Origin: Tabrizicola piscis
GTDB taxonomy: Bacteria; Pseudomonadota; Alphaproteobacteria; Rhodobacterales; Rhodobacteraceae
Reading direction: 5' to 3'
DNA length: 64,000 bases
Assembly (NCBI RefSeq): GCF_003940805.1
Contig: NZ_CP034328.1
Span: 434,001 to 498,000, forward strand
The position numbers and the translations under genes are program-made. The notes beneath the pieces are model-generated. The model saw only the letters and a program-made list of their open reading frames with translations, was not told the origin of the DNA and searched no databases. Below, one piece after another: positions 35,444-43,866 of this stretch. Within the stretch, counting starts at the first letter, position 1. Each line of letters begins with the position of its first letter.

Positions 35444-35584
35444 CCCAAGGCTGAAATATGACGTACGCCTTCCACCACCGCGCTTCGATTCTCACCTTAG
35501 TTCAGAGAACTGCGACTACAGGAAAAAAGTAGAGCGGCGCGCGAAACCAATGAAACACTTGTGCACCCGCTGATGTTTGACGGG

Positions 35585-35609
35585 GGAACCTCGGCCCATT
35601 GAACGCGTT
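35585..35609 (+). promoter_or_regulatory. EcfG-type promoter of the SLC13 permease gene
   Basis: GGAAC (35585-35589), 16-nt spacer, CGTT (35606-35609), 43 nt before ATG 35652. It is a full match to the general stress consensus. Confidence 0.7.
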
Positions 35610-35651
35610 GATTTGGCGGACTGTTTGCATCGTAAGCCCCGCGGAGGCCGC

Positions 35652-37430
35652 ATGACCCTGCTTCAGTCGTATTCCTTCGCGATCATAGTCGGAATGATGG
35701 TTCTCTTCATATGGGGCAGGCTTCGTTACGATGTGGTTGCGATGCTTGCACTCGCTGCTTCATTAGCTGCAGGGACGGTCGCACCAGAGGAGGCTTTCTC
35801 CGGCTTCAGTGACGATATCGTCATCATCGTCGCATCCGCACTTGTGGTCAGCGCCGCAGTCGCGCGATCCCACCTGATTGAAGTCATTCTGCGGTGGTTG
35901 TCGCAACGGCTGAGCGGATTTCGGATGCAGCTTCTGGTGTTGGTGGGGGCGGTCACCCTGCTTTCGGCTCTGATCAAAAACATCGGGGCCTTGGCGATGA
36001 TGATGCCTGCCGCGCTGAAGATCGCCAAGAAGTCCGGGACGTCTCCTGCGCTCTACCTGATGCCGATGTCCTTCGGCTCGCTTTTGGGCGGGTTGATCAC
36101 ATTGGTCGGCACTTCGCCCAACATCATCGTGTCCCGTGTGCGCGAGGAGATTGTGGGAGAGCCGTTCGGCATGTTTGACTACGCCCCCGTAGGCTTGGGC
36201 CTTTCTGCGGTCGGTTTGGTCTTTCTGCTCTTCACATCGAAGCTCCTGCTGCCGCACGACAGGCGCGCCACTGCATCGCTTGGCGAGGCGGTCAACATTT
36301 CAGACTACAACTCCGAAGCAGTTGTCGCTCCGAAGTCGACAGTCATCGGCAAGACGATCGGTGAGTTCCTGGGTCTTGCCGATGGCGAAGTCACAGTAAC
36401 CGGTGTCATCCGGGACGGTATGCGTCGTCCGATAACTTTGCCCGATCATCTCATTCGCGAGGGTGATATTCTGCAGCTTCGGGGACAGCCGGATGGTCTT
36501 GAACTCTCGGTCAAAAAGGCCGGGCTGATCCTGGCCCGGCAGGACAATCCAAAGCCGAAGGACAGCGTTGCAGAACGGATCGGAATGATCGAGGCGGTCG
36601 TCAGGGCAGCATCGCCCATCATCGGTCAAAGTGCACGGCGATTGCACCTGTTCGACGATCAGGGGGTCAACCTCGTTGCCCTGTCACGGTCTGGAAAGAG
36701 GATGACCGAAAGGATCGGCGACACCTCACTGGAGCCCGGGGATGTCTTGTTGTTGCAGGGCTCGCTCGACATTCTGCCCGACCGGATCATGTCACTTGGA
36801 CTTCTGCCCTTGGCAGAACGAGAATTGCGGCTGGGGTCCGTTCGGCGGGATGTCCTTCCAGTGGTAATTCTTGCCGCAGCCATGAGCTTGACAGCGTTCG
36901 GACTCGTCCCTGTGGCGATCGCTTTTTTTGGGGCGGCGCTTGCGATGATCCTTACCGGAGCGATCAGCGCTGAGGGAGCCTACGAGGCGATTGAATGGTC
37001 AATTCTTGTGATGCTGGGGGCGCTCATCCCAGTCAGTGAGGCGCTACAGACGACCGGCGCGGCCCAATTGGTAGGTGACCTGCTCTCGGCCCTCGCGACC
37101 GGCCTGCCCGCATGGGGAGCTTTGGCACTGATCATGGTGGTGGCGATGGCGGTCACACCATTTCTCAACAATGCGGCCACCGTCCTCGTCATGGCCCCGA
37201 TTGCTGCGATCTTCGCCAATCGGCTTGGGCTTGCCCCCGATGCCTTCCTGATGGCAGTCGCCGTTGGAGCCGGTTGTGATTTCCTCACTCCCATCGGTCA
37301 CCAGTGCAACACACTTGTCATGGGACCAGGGGGCTACCGGTTTGGTGACTATGCACGTCTGGGCGCACCGCTGTCGGTTCTGGTCGTCATCGTCGGCGTA
37401 CCACTGATCCTCTCGGTCTGGCCAGTTTGA
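35652..37430 (+). CDS. SLC13-family anion permease with two TrkA-C (RCK_C) domains
   Basis: A 592-residue inner-membrane transporter. Two hydrophobic halves (residues about 5-205 and 400-590) flank a soluble middle with two RCK_C modules (about 218-285 and 315-375, ending DILQLRGQPDGL and DVLLLQGSLDIL). Family motifs include LIKNIGALAMMMPAALKIAKK, LITLVGTSPNIIVS in the first half and FLNNAATVLVMAPIAAI with FLTPIGHQCNTLVMGPGGY in the second. SLC13/DASS-type proteins with RCK_C domains move sulfate, dicarboxylates or other anions; the substrate is undetermined. ATG 35652 follows GGAGG. A consensus EcfG promoter upstream suggests stress induction. Confidence 0.9.
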   Translation: MTLLQSYSFAIIVGMMVLFIWGRLRYDVVAMLALAASLAAGTVAPEEAFSGFSDDIVIIVASALVVSAAVARSHLIEVILRWLSQRLSGFRMQLLVLVGAVTLLSALIKNIGALAMMMPAALKIAKKSGTSPALYLMPMSFGSLLGGLITLVGTSPNIIVSRVREEIVGEPFGMFDYAPVGLGLSAVGLVFLLFTSKLLLPHDRRATASLGEAVNISDYNSEAVVAPKSTVIGKTIGEFLGLADGEVTVTGVIRDGMRRPITLPDHLIREGDILQLRGQPDGLELSVKKAGLILARQDNPKPKDSVAERIGMIEAVVRAASPIIGQSARRLHLFDDQGVNLVALSRSGKRMTERIGDTSLEPGDVLLLQGSLDILPDRIMSLGLLPLAERELRLGSVRRDVLPVVILAAAMSLTAFGLVPVAIAFFGAALAMILTGAISAEGAYEAIEWSILVMLGALIPVSEALQTTGAAQLVGDLLSALATGLPAWGALALIMVVAMAVTPFLNNAATVLVMAPIAAIFANRLGLAPDAFLMAVAVGAGCDFLTPIGHQCNTLVMGPGGYRFGDYARLGAPLSVLVVIVGVPLILSVWPV

Positions 37431-37577
37431 CCTTTTGAATTCAGCAAACGCTGCTCCAGTGAGCAGCAAGGCAGATTGGCGAACCTTCCGTCTCCAAAGC
37501 TGCGAGCCGCTTGACGGCTCCGTGATTTGTCATTGTGGGATCGCTCACGTTCTACTTTGCGGGAAGATGGGGGAACC

Positions 37578-38255
37578 ATGCGAAAACTACACCTGACGTT
37601 GACCCTCGTGATTTTCGCTGCATGTGGACCCACGTCTCGGCAGCAAGACGGCGACATTCTGGTGATCGGCGACTCGGTTCTGGCATGGAACCGGTCCTCG
37701 GGTGGGGATGTCGGCAGTGTGATCGAGGCCGAACTTGGTCGAGACGTCGTCAGCCGCGCAACTTTTGGGGCACGTATCAGCGGTGGAGGTTCAGGTTTTC
37801 TTGGCAGCTTGAGCATTCCGGACCAACTGGTTGCTGGCAAGTGGAACTGGGTTGTTATGAACGGCGGTGCCAATGATCTTGGATCTTCGTGTGGATGCAC
37901 CGGTTGCGAGGCGGAACTCGACACCCTCATTTCCCAAGATGCAACAACAGGCGCCATCCCGGACCTGATCGCCAAAGCGCAGCGGTCCGGCGCGAACGTC
38001 CTTTGGGTTGGATACTATCAAGCACCAGAGTCACGCTCGTTCCGCGGGTGTCGTCCCTTCCTTGTCGATATGGAACAGCGGATTGCTGAATTTGCGCGCT
38101 CCCGCCAAGGCGTGTCTTTCATCGATGCTGAAGATGCATTCGATCCAAAGGCACGCGCCTTGTTCGCGGCCGACAGAACTCATCCGTCTGTCGCAGGGTC
38201 CGCGGTCATTGGCCGTTTCGTCGCAAGAGAAATAGCCAGGCTTTCGGCACAGTAG
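37578..38255 (+). CDS. SGNH/GDSL hydrolase-family lipoprotein
   Basis: A 225-residue exported protein. The lipobox IFAAC puts the acylated Cys at residue 15. SGNH blocks are present: block I ILVIGDSVLAW (Ser nucleophile), a Gly in RISGGGSG, block III VVMNGGANDL (Asn), and block V ADRTHPSVAG (Asp, His). The family comprises esterases, acyltransferases and lipases acting on small or cell-envelope esters. A CGCTGCEAE loop may form a disulfide. ATG 37578 lies behind GGGGGAA. It is a single gene after the SLC13 permease. The substrate is unknown. Confidence 0.87.
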   Translation: MRKLHLTLTLVIFAACGPTSRQQDGDILVIGDSVLAWNRSSGGDVGSVIEAELGRDVVSRATFGARISGGGSGFLGSLSIPDQLVAGKWNWVVMNGGANDLGSSCGCTGCEAELDTLISQDATTGAIPDLIAKAQRSGANVLWVGYYQAPESRSFRGCRPFLVDMEQRIAEFARSRQGVSFIDAEDAFDPKARALFAADRTHPSVAGSAVIGRFVAREIARLSAQ

Positions 38256-38543
38256 ACGTTACAGAGTTGTCAGTCGAAAGCGTCCAGTCGCGGATGCGTG
38301 ACCGGGTGCGTCCGTCCCCCGGTAAGTCGGCGATTCCGCCATCCCTCGTGGGATAAATTCCGCCACCGTCGCGTGGAATATGGCCGGTCGCTTACGGAAG
38401 ACAGAATGCGTGCCATGGGGCAGTCAACAGGTCCTGAAAATATCAGCCCCCAGTGTCCGCTTCCTGGCCTCTTGGCGCTCGGGCCGGTGCTCAGCCTCAC
38501 CTGCTGCACAACCCTCAAAAACAACCAAGAAATCCGGCCGCAG
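38256..38543. other. Start of the IS debris zone
   Basis: About 290 bp with overlapping short frames on both strands and no ribosome site. The zone 38256-39319 (just over 1 kb) is otherwise occupied by repeat copy C, a tRNA-like 3' end and an IS6 remnant. Confidence 0.35.
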
Positions 38544-38613
38544 CCGGATCGGTTGAACACGTTCGCCAGGGCAAGTGGCGGAGGAAAAGCCACTGGAATC
38601 CAACCTTCTCCAC
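38544..38613 (+). repeat. Dispersed repeat copy C
   Basis: The third copy, with CGGATCGG, ACGTTCGCCAGGG, AGTGGCGGAGGAAAAGCCACT and GGAATCCAACCTTCTCCAC. It is closest in sequence to copy B. Confidence 0.72.
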
Positions 38614-38643
38614 TTACTAACCTATTGATTTTATTTGGCATAA

Positions 38644-38671
38644 CTTCCGGTTCGAATCCCGGATGATGGAA
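38644..38671 (+). other. tRNA-like 3' end (T-arm and acceptor remnant)
   Basis: TTCCGGTTCGAATCCCGG is a T-loop-like element (GGTTCGAATCC) followed by ATGATGGAACC. No matching 5' acceptor, D-arm or anticodon arm is present upstream. Such tRNA 3' ends are typical leftovers of integrase attachment sites; here that is only a suggestion. Confidence 0.35.
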
Positions 38672-38823
38672 CCGCGACTGAAATCCAACTTGCCAAGAAG
38701 CAGTGTTTCTCGCCGCCGAATCTCACGACGATCCCGTCAAGTTGCCATTTCAAGGGGCCCGAGGGCATCGCCGAGTCACGGCGGACTAGAATTCTTGCCG
38801 CATCCGTCGGCCCAAACCGGTGC

Positions 38824-39018
38824 TCAGGCTTGCACGGTCTCGAGGCTAGTCTCGATGCCCCGCTCGTGCAGCAGGTTCTCGACGTTCCGCAGCGACAGCG
38901 GGAAGCGGATATAGAGCATCACCGCGAGGCGGATGATCTCGGGGCTCGGCTTGAAGTGGCGGAAAGTGGTGTGTTTGGTTATGTGGCGAAGGGACACTGG
39001 GCAACTAAGTGGTATCAA
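38824..39018 (-). mobile_element. IS6-family transposase N-terminal remnant (best preserved copy)
   Basis: A 64-codon frame whose residues about 18-60 read TTFRHFKPSPEIIRLAVML, YIRFPLSLRNVENLLHERGI and ETSLETVQ, the N-terminal zinc-finger/HTH part of IS6-family transposases. The frame ends before the DDE catalytic domain. No downstream DDE core or terminal repeats are visible, so it cannot be active. The upstream portion (to 39018) and 39019-39319 contain no other gene. Confidence 0.8.
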
Positions 39019-39319
39019 GCCAAGTTCTTCTTACGCCACCCATCTTCGATCTTTTACGGGGATTTATCCGGCTCGCACGCAATTAAGCCCAGCAGCTTGT
39101 CCTCTTCCAATTGGAAGGTTGCACCAAAATAACTTTTCGAGCGTGTCCGCTGACAGTTTATAGTTTTGGTCGCCTCCTCGGCGCCCCTCGATGCGAGACA
39201 AACTACAACAGCCAAGGGTGGTTGCTCAAACGTAAGACCGGGCCAAATGGCCCGGAACTACGCCGGCGATTGTGACATCGTACACTTTGGTTTCGCTGCG
39301 ACGGGGCGTCTGTAGCCCG

Positions 39320-40156
39320 TTACTTAGTCAATCTCCAAGCCCCATTTGCCACTGCCTGCGTGGTGAAAGTGGCGAAGTCGCGAGGTGATCGACCGATCGC
39401 CCGCTGGACGCCGTCACTCACATAGGAGTTTCGTCCGTCCAAGACCTCTGAGACCAATAGGTCAAGCAGAGTTGCGATCTCATCTGGCACGTTGGCCCGA
39501 CGCAAAGCTGAAATATATGCCTGCGGTTCCATGTCCACATATCGAACGCTGTTGCCCAGAGACGTTTCGATTTCTAGGACGGCTTGACGGAAAGTGATCA
39601 ATCTTGGCCCCGTCACCTCATATAGTTCTCCCACATGGCGATCATTGAGCATGCAGGCAGCCACAACGTCAGCGACGTCGTCAACGTCGATGAAAGGCTC
39701 TGGGACATCGCCCCTAGCGAATACTACTTCACCTGCAGACACAGCCTCGCTGAAGATGCTTTCTGAAAAATTCTGCATGAACCAGCTTGCCCGGACAATT
39801 GTCCACGCAGCACCCGAATGCATCAGTACGCTCTCAGCTCTTGCTGCCTCTTGCTCTCCGCGACCGGAAAGCATGACGAGTCGCTCCACGCCCATTGACC
39901 GCGCAGTTTCAATGAAACGCGTTATCGTTTCTACCGCTCCGGGAAGGGCGATGTCAGGCGCGTAGCATATGTAAGCTGCATCCGCGCCTTTGAGGCATGG
40001 GGCCCAGGTCGCTTCTTTCTGCCAATCAAATTGGTGAGCGCCGACGCGCGAGGCGGCGCGAACTATAGCGCCTGCCGCCGTCAAGCGTGCGGTAACGCGG
40101 CGACCCGACTTTCCCGTGGCACCCGTGACAAGGACAGTCTTTGGCTTCTCAAGCAT
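39320..40156 (-). CDS. NmrA-like/NAD(P)H-binding short-chain reductase-type protein
   Basis: A 278-residue atypical SDR. The nucleotide motif VLVTGATGKSGRRVTARL (GATGxxG) is at the N-terminus. VERLVMLSGRGEQE and the ARASWFMQNFSE block follow the NmrA/azoreductase-like pattern, and PFIDVDDVADVVAACM is the conserved later motif. Such proteins are NAD(P)H-dependent quinone or azo reductases or redox sensors. ATG 40156 follows GGAG at 6 nt; an upstream in-frame ATG (40168) has a worse site. It diverges from a TetR gene, with a palindromic operator between them, so TetR probably represses it. Confidence 0.88.
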   Translation of the reverse strand: MLEKPKTVLVTGATGKSGRRVTARLTAAGAIVRAASRVGAHQFDWQKEATWAPCLKGADAAYICYAPDIALPGAVETITRFIETARSMGVERLVMLSGRGEQEAARAESVLMHSGAAWTIVRASWFMQNFSESIFSEAVSAGEVVFARGDVPEPFIDVDDVADVVAACMLNDRHVGELYEVTGPRLITFRQAVLEIETSLGNSVRYVDMEPQAYISALRRANVPDEIATLLDLLVSEVLDGRNSYVSDGVQRAIGRSPRDFATFTTQAVANGAWRLTK

Positions 40157-40181
40157 ATCACACTCCATAAGTGAGGGTATC

Positions 40182-40199
40182 TCACATTGACAAATGTGA
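40182..40199. promoter_or_regulatory. TetR operator candidate between NmrA-like and TetR genes
   Basis: Perfect inverted repeat TCACATT (40182-40188), 4-nt spacer, AATGTGA (40193-40199). An overlapping GTGAG/CTCAC dyad spans 40171-40185. It is placed to control both divergent genes. Confidence 0.65.
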
Positions 40200-40250
40200 T
40201 ATCTGCTCATATTCTAACGTCAAGGGCAAAAATGAGGAAGGCTCACAAAT

Positions 40251-40910
40251 TTGACGTTTCGCGGAAAAGTCAGCTTCTCTGGGCGTACCAAGGCAGTTCT
40301 CCCCTTGGTCCAGCAGCGAAGTCGCGAACGACAGGATCGGATCGTGGCTGAAGCGATCCAGCTCATCTCGGAAGGCGGCAGCGATTCCTTTAAGATGAGC
40401 GCGCTCGCCGAACGGAGCGGCGTTTCGATCGGATCGCTCTATCAGCACTTCCCAGACAAGAGCGCCATCCTAGCAGCGATCGCGCTCCGCTACCACGCAA
40501 CGACACGCGAATGCATAGAAAAAGCGCTTGAATCAGCCCTGACCTGGAATGATTTTGTGAAGGGGTTTACCAAGCTGGTGACCGATTATTACAGCATTTT
40601 TCTGTCCGAACCGGTCATTCGAGACGTCTGGTCGGGTGTCGCAGCTGACAAGGCCCTACAGTCTCTCGAAGTGGAGAGCGCTCGCGATAGCGGGACTTTG
40701 TTGGCAAAGCACTTAGTTCGGGTACTTCCGGATGCGCACATGGAGCGCGTGAATGATGCAGCCTTCTTCGTGATGGCTCTTGGTGAATCTGCAATGAGGC
40801 TCGCCATGCTATGCGCACCTCAGGAGGGGGTCCGGCATATTGAGAGTTTCACAAGACTAGCGCTCTTCGAGTTGTCCTTTGCAGGAGGGGTGTCCGCCGG
40901 CCAGGCATGA
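40251..40910 (+). CDS. TetR/AcrR family transcriptional regulator
   Basis: About 219 residues. The HTH is SFKMSALAERSGVSIGSLYQHFPDKSAIL (about residues 45-74), followed by a C-terminal ligand domain of the TetR_C-type (DYYSIFLSEPVIRDVWSGV). The only in-frame start near the beginning is TTG 40251; the ATG at 40232 is in another frame. That leaves some doubt about the first residues. It diverges from the NmrA-like gene with a clear palindrome between them and likely represses it and itself. Confidence 0.87.
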   Translation: MTFRGKVSFSGRTKAVLPLVQQRSRERQDRIVAEAIQLISEGGSDSFKMSALAERSGVSIGSLYQHFPDKSAILAAIALRYHATTRECIEKALESALTWNDFVKGFTKLVTDYYSIFLSEPVIRDVWSGVAADKALQSLEVESARDSGTLLAKHLVRVLPDAHMERVNDAAFFVMALGESAMRLAMLCAPQEGVRHIESFTRLALFELSFAGGVSAGQA

Positions 40911-41260
40911 GAAGACGGTTGACCCGAAGGGCCTGACCGCTTGGGTCATCCCGGCAGTTCCGCCGCCCTCGTCGAGTATCGAAGTCAAAAAAGCCCTCAG
41001 CAGAGTATCGGTGCCCTGTTGTCCAACCAGAACCCTGGGCCAGATCGTACGAACGACGGAAGACATACTGAGCGCATCCTCAATCATCTGCGGAAGGCCG
41101 ATAAGCTGTACCGCACTGTGCCAGATGTGACGCGATAGCACGATGGACGAACGCGCGCGATCTAAGTAGCAAAAGCTACCCTCCAGTTACTATTTAACCC
41201 CCCGATCCAAAGCGTGTTCGACATCACTTATTCCGTGCTCGTGTGTTCAACGCTGGCGCT
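40911..41260. other. Intergenic stretch without a supported gene
   Basis: About 350 bp. An open minus-strand frame (40857-41141) overlaps the TetR gene end and has no ribosome site or known domain. A small hairpin GTAGC-AAAA-GCTAC (41166-41179) might act in termination. Confidence 0.35.
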
Positions 41261-42988
41261 CTAGCTGGGATGAGACTTCTCCAATGGACAATGTGCGCTT
41301 CTCAATTCTCGCCTTAGGATCTTTCCAATAGGCGATTTTGGCAAGCTCTCGACCACGATGATCTCCTTCGGACGTTTGTAGGCTGTCAGGTGCTTCGCGC
41401 AATGAGCACTAAGGTCTTTCATTGATAGACCACTTTCGCGCAAAACGACGAAGAGTTTGACAGATTCTCCCGATTTCTCGTCAGGTACTCCAATTGCGGC
41501 AGCCTCAAAAACGCCGTGATGGGAAACGGCAACTTCCTCAATCTCATTGGGATACACGTTAAAGCCTGAAACCAGGATTAGATCCTTCTTTCGGTCAACG
41601 AGATATAGATGGCCATCTTTGTCCATCTTCCCAATGTCACCGCTTCGGAAGTAGCCGTCATGCGAAAACGCCTGTGCTGTCTCTTCGGGATTTCTCCAGT
41701 ACCCCTGCATGACCTGTGGTCCTCGGATGTATATTTCGCCCGGCTCGCCCCGCTCGACGTCGGCCCCGAACTCATTGCGTATCGCTATCTGTGTTGAGGG
41801 CAATGGGAGGCCAACAGAACTAGAGAATCTTGGCGCATTGAACGGATTTGCAGTGACAACCGGCGAAGTTTCCGACAAACCGTAGCCTTGGTAGATAATT
41901 GTACCAGTTACTGCCTGCCACCGCTCTGCCACTGCACCTTGTACCGCCGTACCACCACCCATCACCAGCTTGACCTTTGAGAAATCAAGTTTGTGGAATT
42001 CATCATTCTGCAAGAGAGCGTTGAACAGTGTGTTGAGACCAGCAAGGAAATGCCATGGTCTTCGCTTCAGAATTTTTACCAATGCAGGAATATCGCGAGG
42101 ATTTGGCACAAGTACGCTGTGCCCTCCCTGCTTCCAAGAAGTGAAGAGGTTCACAGTCAGGGAGAATATGTGGTAGAGAGGCAATGCGCAGATGTATGTC
42201 ACCTGCAGCGGTCGACCTCTCGCTGAATAGGCTAGTTCGGCCCACTGGCCGGTCTGAACGATGTTTGAAAGTAGGTTGCCGTGAGTTAGTATCGCGCCCT
42301 TCGATCTACCAGTGGTGCCACCTGTGTACTGAAGCAGTGCGATATCATCAGTGCTGACGTCTACCGGCAAGAAAGGCAGTGTTCTTGCGATTGCCCTCCG
42401 GAATGTATAGTGCCCTGGCAGCGAAAACTTTGGGACGGCCCTCCGGACATGTCTGATGAAGGATCGGAGCAGCGCTCCCTTCACTCCCATCATGTCACCA
42501 ATCGTAGTGACTACAACGTGCTTTACGGCGGTTCGGCCAATGACCTGCTGCAAGACATGAGCAAAGTTCTCAAGGATCAGGACCGCCGTCGCGGCCGCAT
42601 CTCTGAGCTGATGCTCCATCTCTCTCGCAGTGTATAGCGGGTTGACGCAGACGATGATCAATCCGGCCCTCATCGCACCCGCAAAGGCCACGGGAAAGGT
42701 AAGGGTGTTTGGCAACACCAAAGCAAGCCGATCACCCTTGCGAAGCCCAAGAGATTGGAGAAAGCCTGCGAATGCGGCGGAAGATGCCACGAGGTCACCA
42801 TATGTCATGGATCTTCCCATGCAAGTTATCGCCGTTCGCCCTGGAAATTTCTCTGCCGTCTCGTCGAGCAGATGCACTAGAGAACTATGATCAATAGGTC
42901 CCATGGCTCGCGCTACGCCGTTTGGGTACTCTCCTGCCTGCGCTCCACGCGCTCTCAAATCGAACGCATCCGCCGTGTTCCTATCCAT
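41261..42988 (-). CDS. Long-chain-fatty-acid-CoA ligase (FadD-like)
   Basis: A 575-residue AMP-forming acyl-CoA synthetase. Motif I is LLQYTGGTTGRSKGAILTH (about residue 205), then YQGYGLSETSPV, the ATP-binding FRSGDIGKMDKDGHLYLVDR, the hinge DRKKDLILVSGFNVYPNEIEE, and the C-terminal Lys motif LPKSPIGKILRREL. It activates fatty acids or related carboxylates to CoA thioesters. ATG 42988 has GGGAGG 7 nt upstream; ATG 43006 lies before that site. A TetR gene diverges from it across a palindromic operator, which suggests acyl-responsive control. The acyl-chain preference is not visible. Confidence 0.92.
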   Translation of the reverse strand: MDRNTADAFDLRARGAQAGEYPNGVARAMGPIDHSSLVHLLDETAEKFPGRTAITCMGRSMTYGDLVASSAAFAGFLQSLGLRKGDRLALVLPNTLTFPVAFAGAMRAGLIIVCVNPLYTAREMEHQLRDAAATAVLILENFAHVLQQVIGRTAVKHVVVTTIGDMMGVKGALLRSFIRHVRRAVPKFSLPGHYTFRRAIARTLPFLPVDVSTDDIALLQYTGGTTGRSKGAILTHGNLLSNIVQTGQWAELAYSARGRPLQVTYICALPLYHIFSLTVNLFTSWKQGGHSVLVPNPRDIPALVKILKRRPWHFLAGLNTLFNALLQNDEFHKLDFSKVKLVMGGGTAVQGAVAERWQAVTGTIIYQGYGLSETSPVVTANPFNAPRFSSSVGLPLPSTQIAIRNEFGADVERGEPGEIYIRGPQVMQGYWRNPEETAQAFSHDGYFRSGDIGKMDKDGHLYLVDRKKDLILVSGFNVYPNEIEEVAVSHHGVFEAAAIGVPDEKSGESVKLFVVLRESGLSMKDLSAHCAKHLTAYKRPKEIIVVESLPKSPIGKILRRELRSAHCPLEKSHPS

Positions 42989-43017
42989 CCGGTTCCTCCC
43001 GATCATCGATCGCCAAG

Positions 43018-43038
43018 AAACCGACTGCCGGTCGGTTT
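43018..43038. promoter_or_regulatory. TetR operator candidate between the acyl-CoA ligase and TetR genes
   Basis: Perfect inverted repeat AAACCGAC (43018-43025), 5-nt spacer, GTCGGTTT (43031-43038). The ACCGAC/GTCGGT core is typical of TetR regulators linked to fatty-acid metabolism. Confidence 0.72.
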
Positions 43039-43181
43039 GTCAATCGTCTAAGCATGCCGCCCGTCTGCGACGTTCAAACGGTTGTGTGAACTCGAGCCGA
43101 GGCCCGACGACCTTGACGGCTGGGTGGCGAAGGACGATGCAGGTACCTCCATGCAACTACAGCGATCCGCAGGGGTTAAAC

Positions 43182-43805
43182 ATGAGTCGTCAGGCCGAAC
43201 GATCTGTAGCCACGATTGGCTCGATTATCTCAGCTGCACGCAGTCTCTTCGAGCGCCAAGGCTTCGATGCTGTCAGCATTGATGATATCGCCGTAGAAGC
43301 CGGAGTGGCAAAGGGAGGAATCTATCATCATTTCAAATCGAAACAGGATATTTTTGAATCAGTTTTAAATGATGTCCAGAGTAAGCTTGCGGATATGATC
43401 ATGAAGAAGATAGCAAACAACACCGGAAAACGAACGCCAATTACAATTTCACAGAACATACTGGCCTATCTCGAGATGACCACGCAAAGTTCATTGCGCA
43501 ATCTTGTTCTGGTGGATGGCCCTACCGTCCTCGGCTGGCAACGTTGGCGAGAAATAGATGATCGGCATTTCATGGCATTCATTCAAAGTGGGATATTGGC
43601 AATTGTTCCGGAGGAAATGCCGCAAGATTATGTGAATTCTGCCACGCAACTCATTGCAGGTGCCGTGATGGAAGCAGCATTGAGCTGCGGTGTCTCTAAT
43701 GATCCGATTGCGACTGCGCGCATGCATTCTAAAGTCATTGAACAAATGCTGATAGGTATTTCCATAAGGCCGCCAATTGAGGATGCGCGGGAATCTGCAC
43801 ACTAG
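43182..43805 (+). CDS. TetR/AcrR family transcriptional regulator
   Basis: A 207-residue TetR protein. HTH: AARSLFERQGFDAVSIDDI followed by AVEAGVAKGGIYHHFKSKQDIF (about residues 17-57). The C-terminal half includes VLVDGPTVLGWQRWREIDDRH, a block common to a TetR subgroup (TetR_C_13-like); a closely similar block occurs in the third TetR gene here (47639-48274). ATG 43182 follows AGGGG; the longer open frame upstream is non-coding in character. It probably represses the divergent acyl-CoA ligase through the AAACCGAC/GTCGGTTT site. Confidence 0.9.
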   Translation: MSRQAERSVATIGSIISAARSLFERQGFDAVSIDDIAVEAGVAKGGIYHHFKSKQDIFESVLNDVQSKLADMIMKKIANNTGKRTPITISQNILAYLEMTTQSSLRNLVLVDGPTVLGWQRWREIDDRHFMAFIQSGILAIVPEEMPQDYVNSATQLIAGAVMEAALSCGVSNDPIATARMHSKVIEQMLIGISIRPPIEDARESAH

Positions 43806-43866
43806 GAAGACGTCAATAGCTTGGCTGAACTTGGTTCTGTCCTTGCTGTTGCCGACTATGCCGGCT

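Noticed and set aside
40857..41141. Minus-strand frame of 94 codons with helical look
   Set aside because: Overlaps the TetR gene end, lacks a ribosome site and matches nothing I know.
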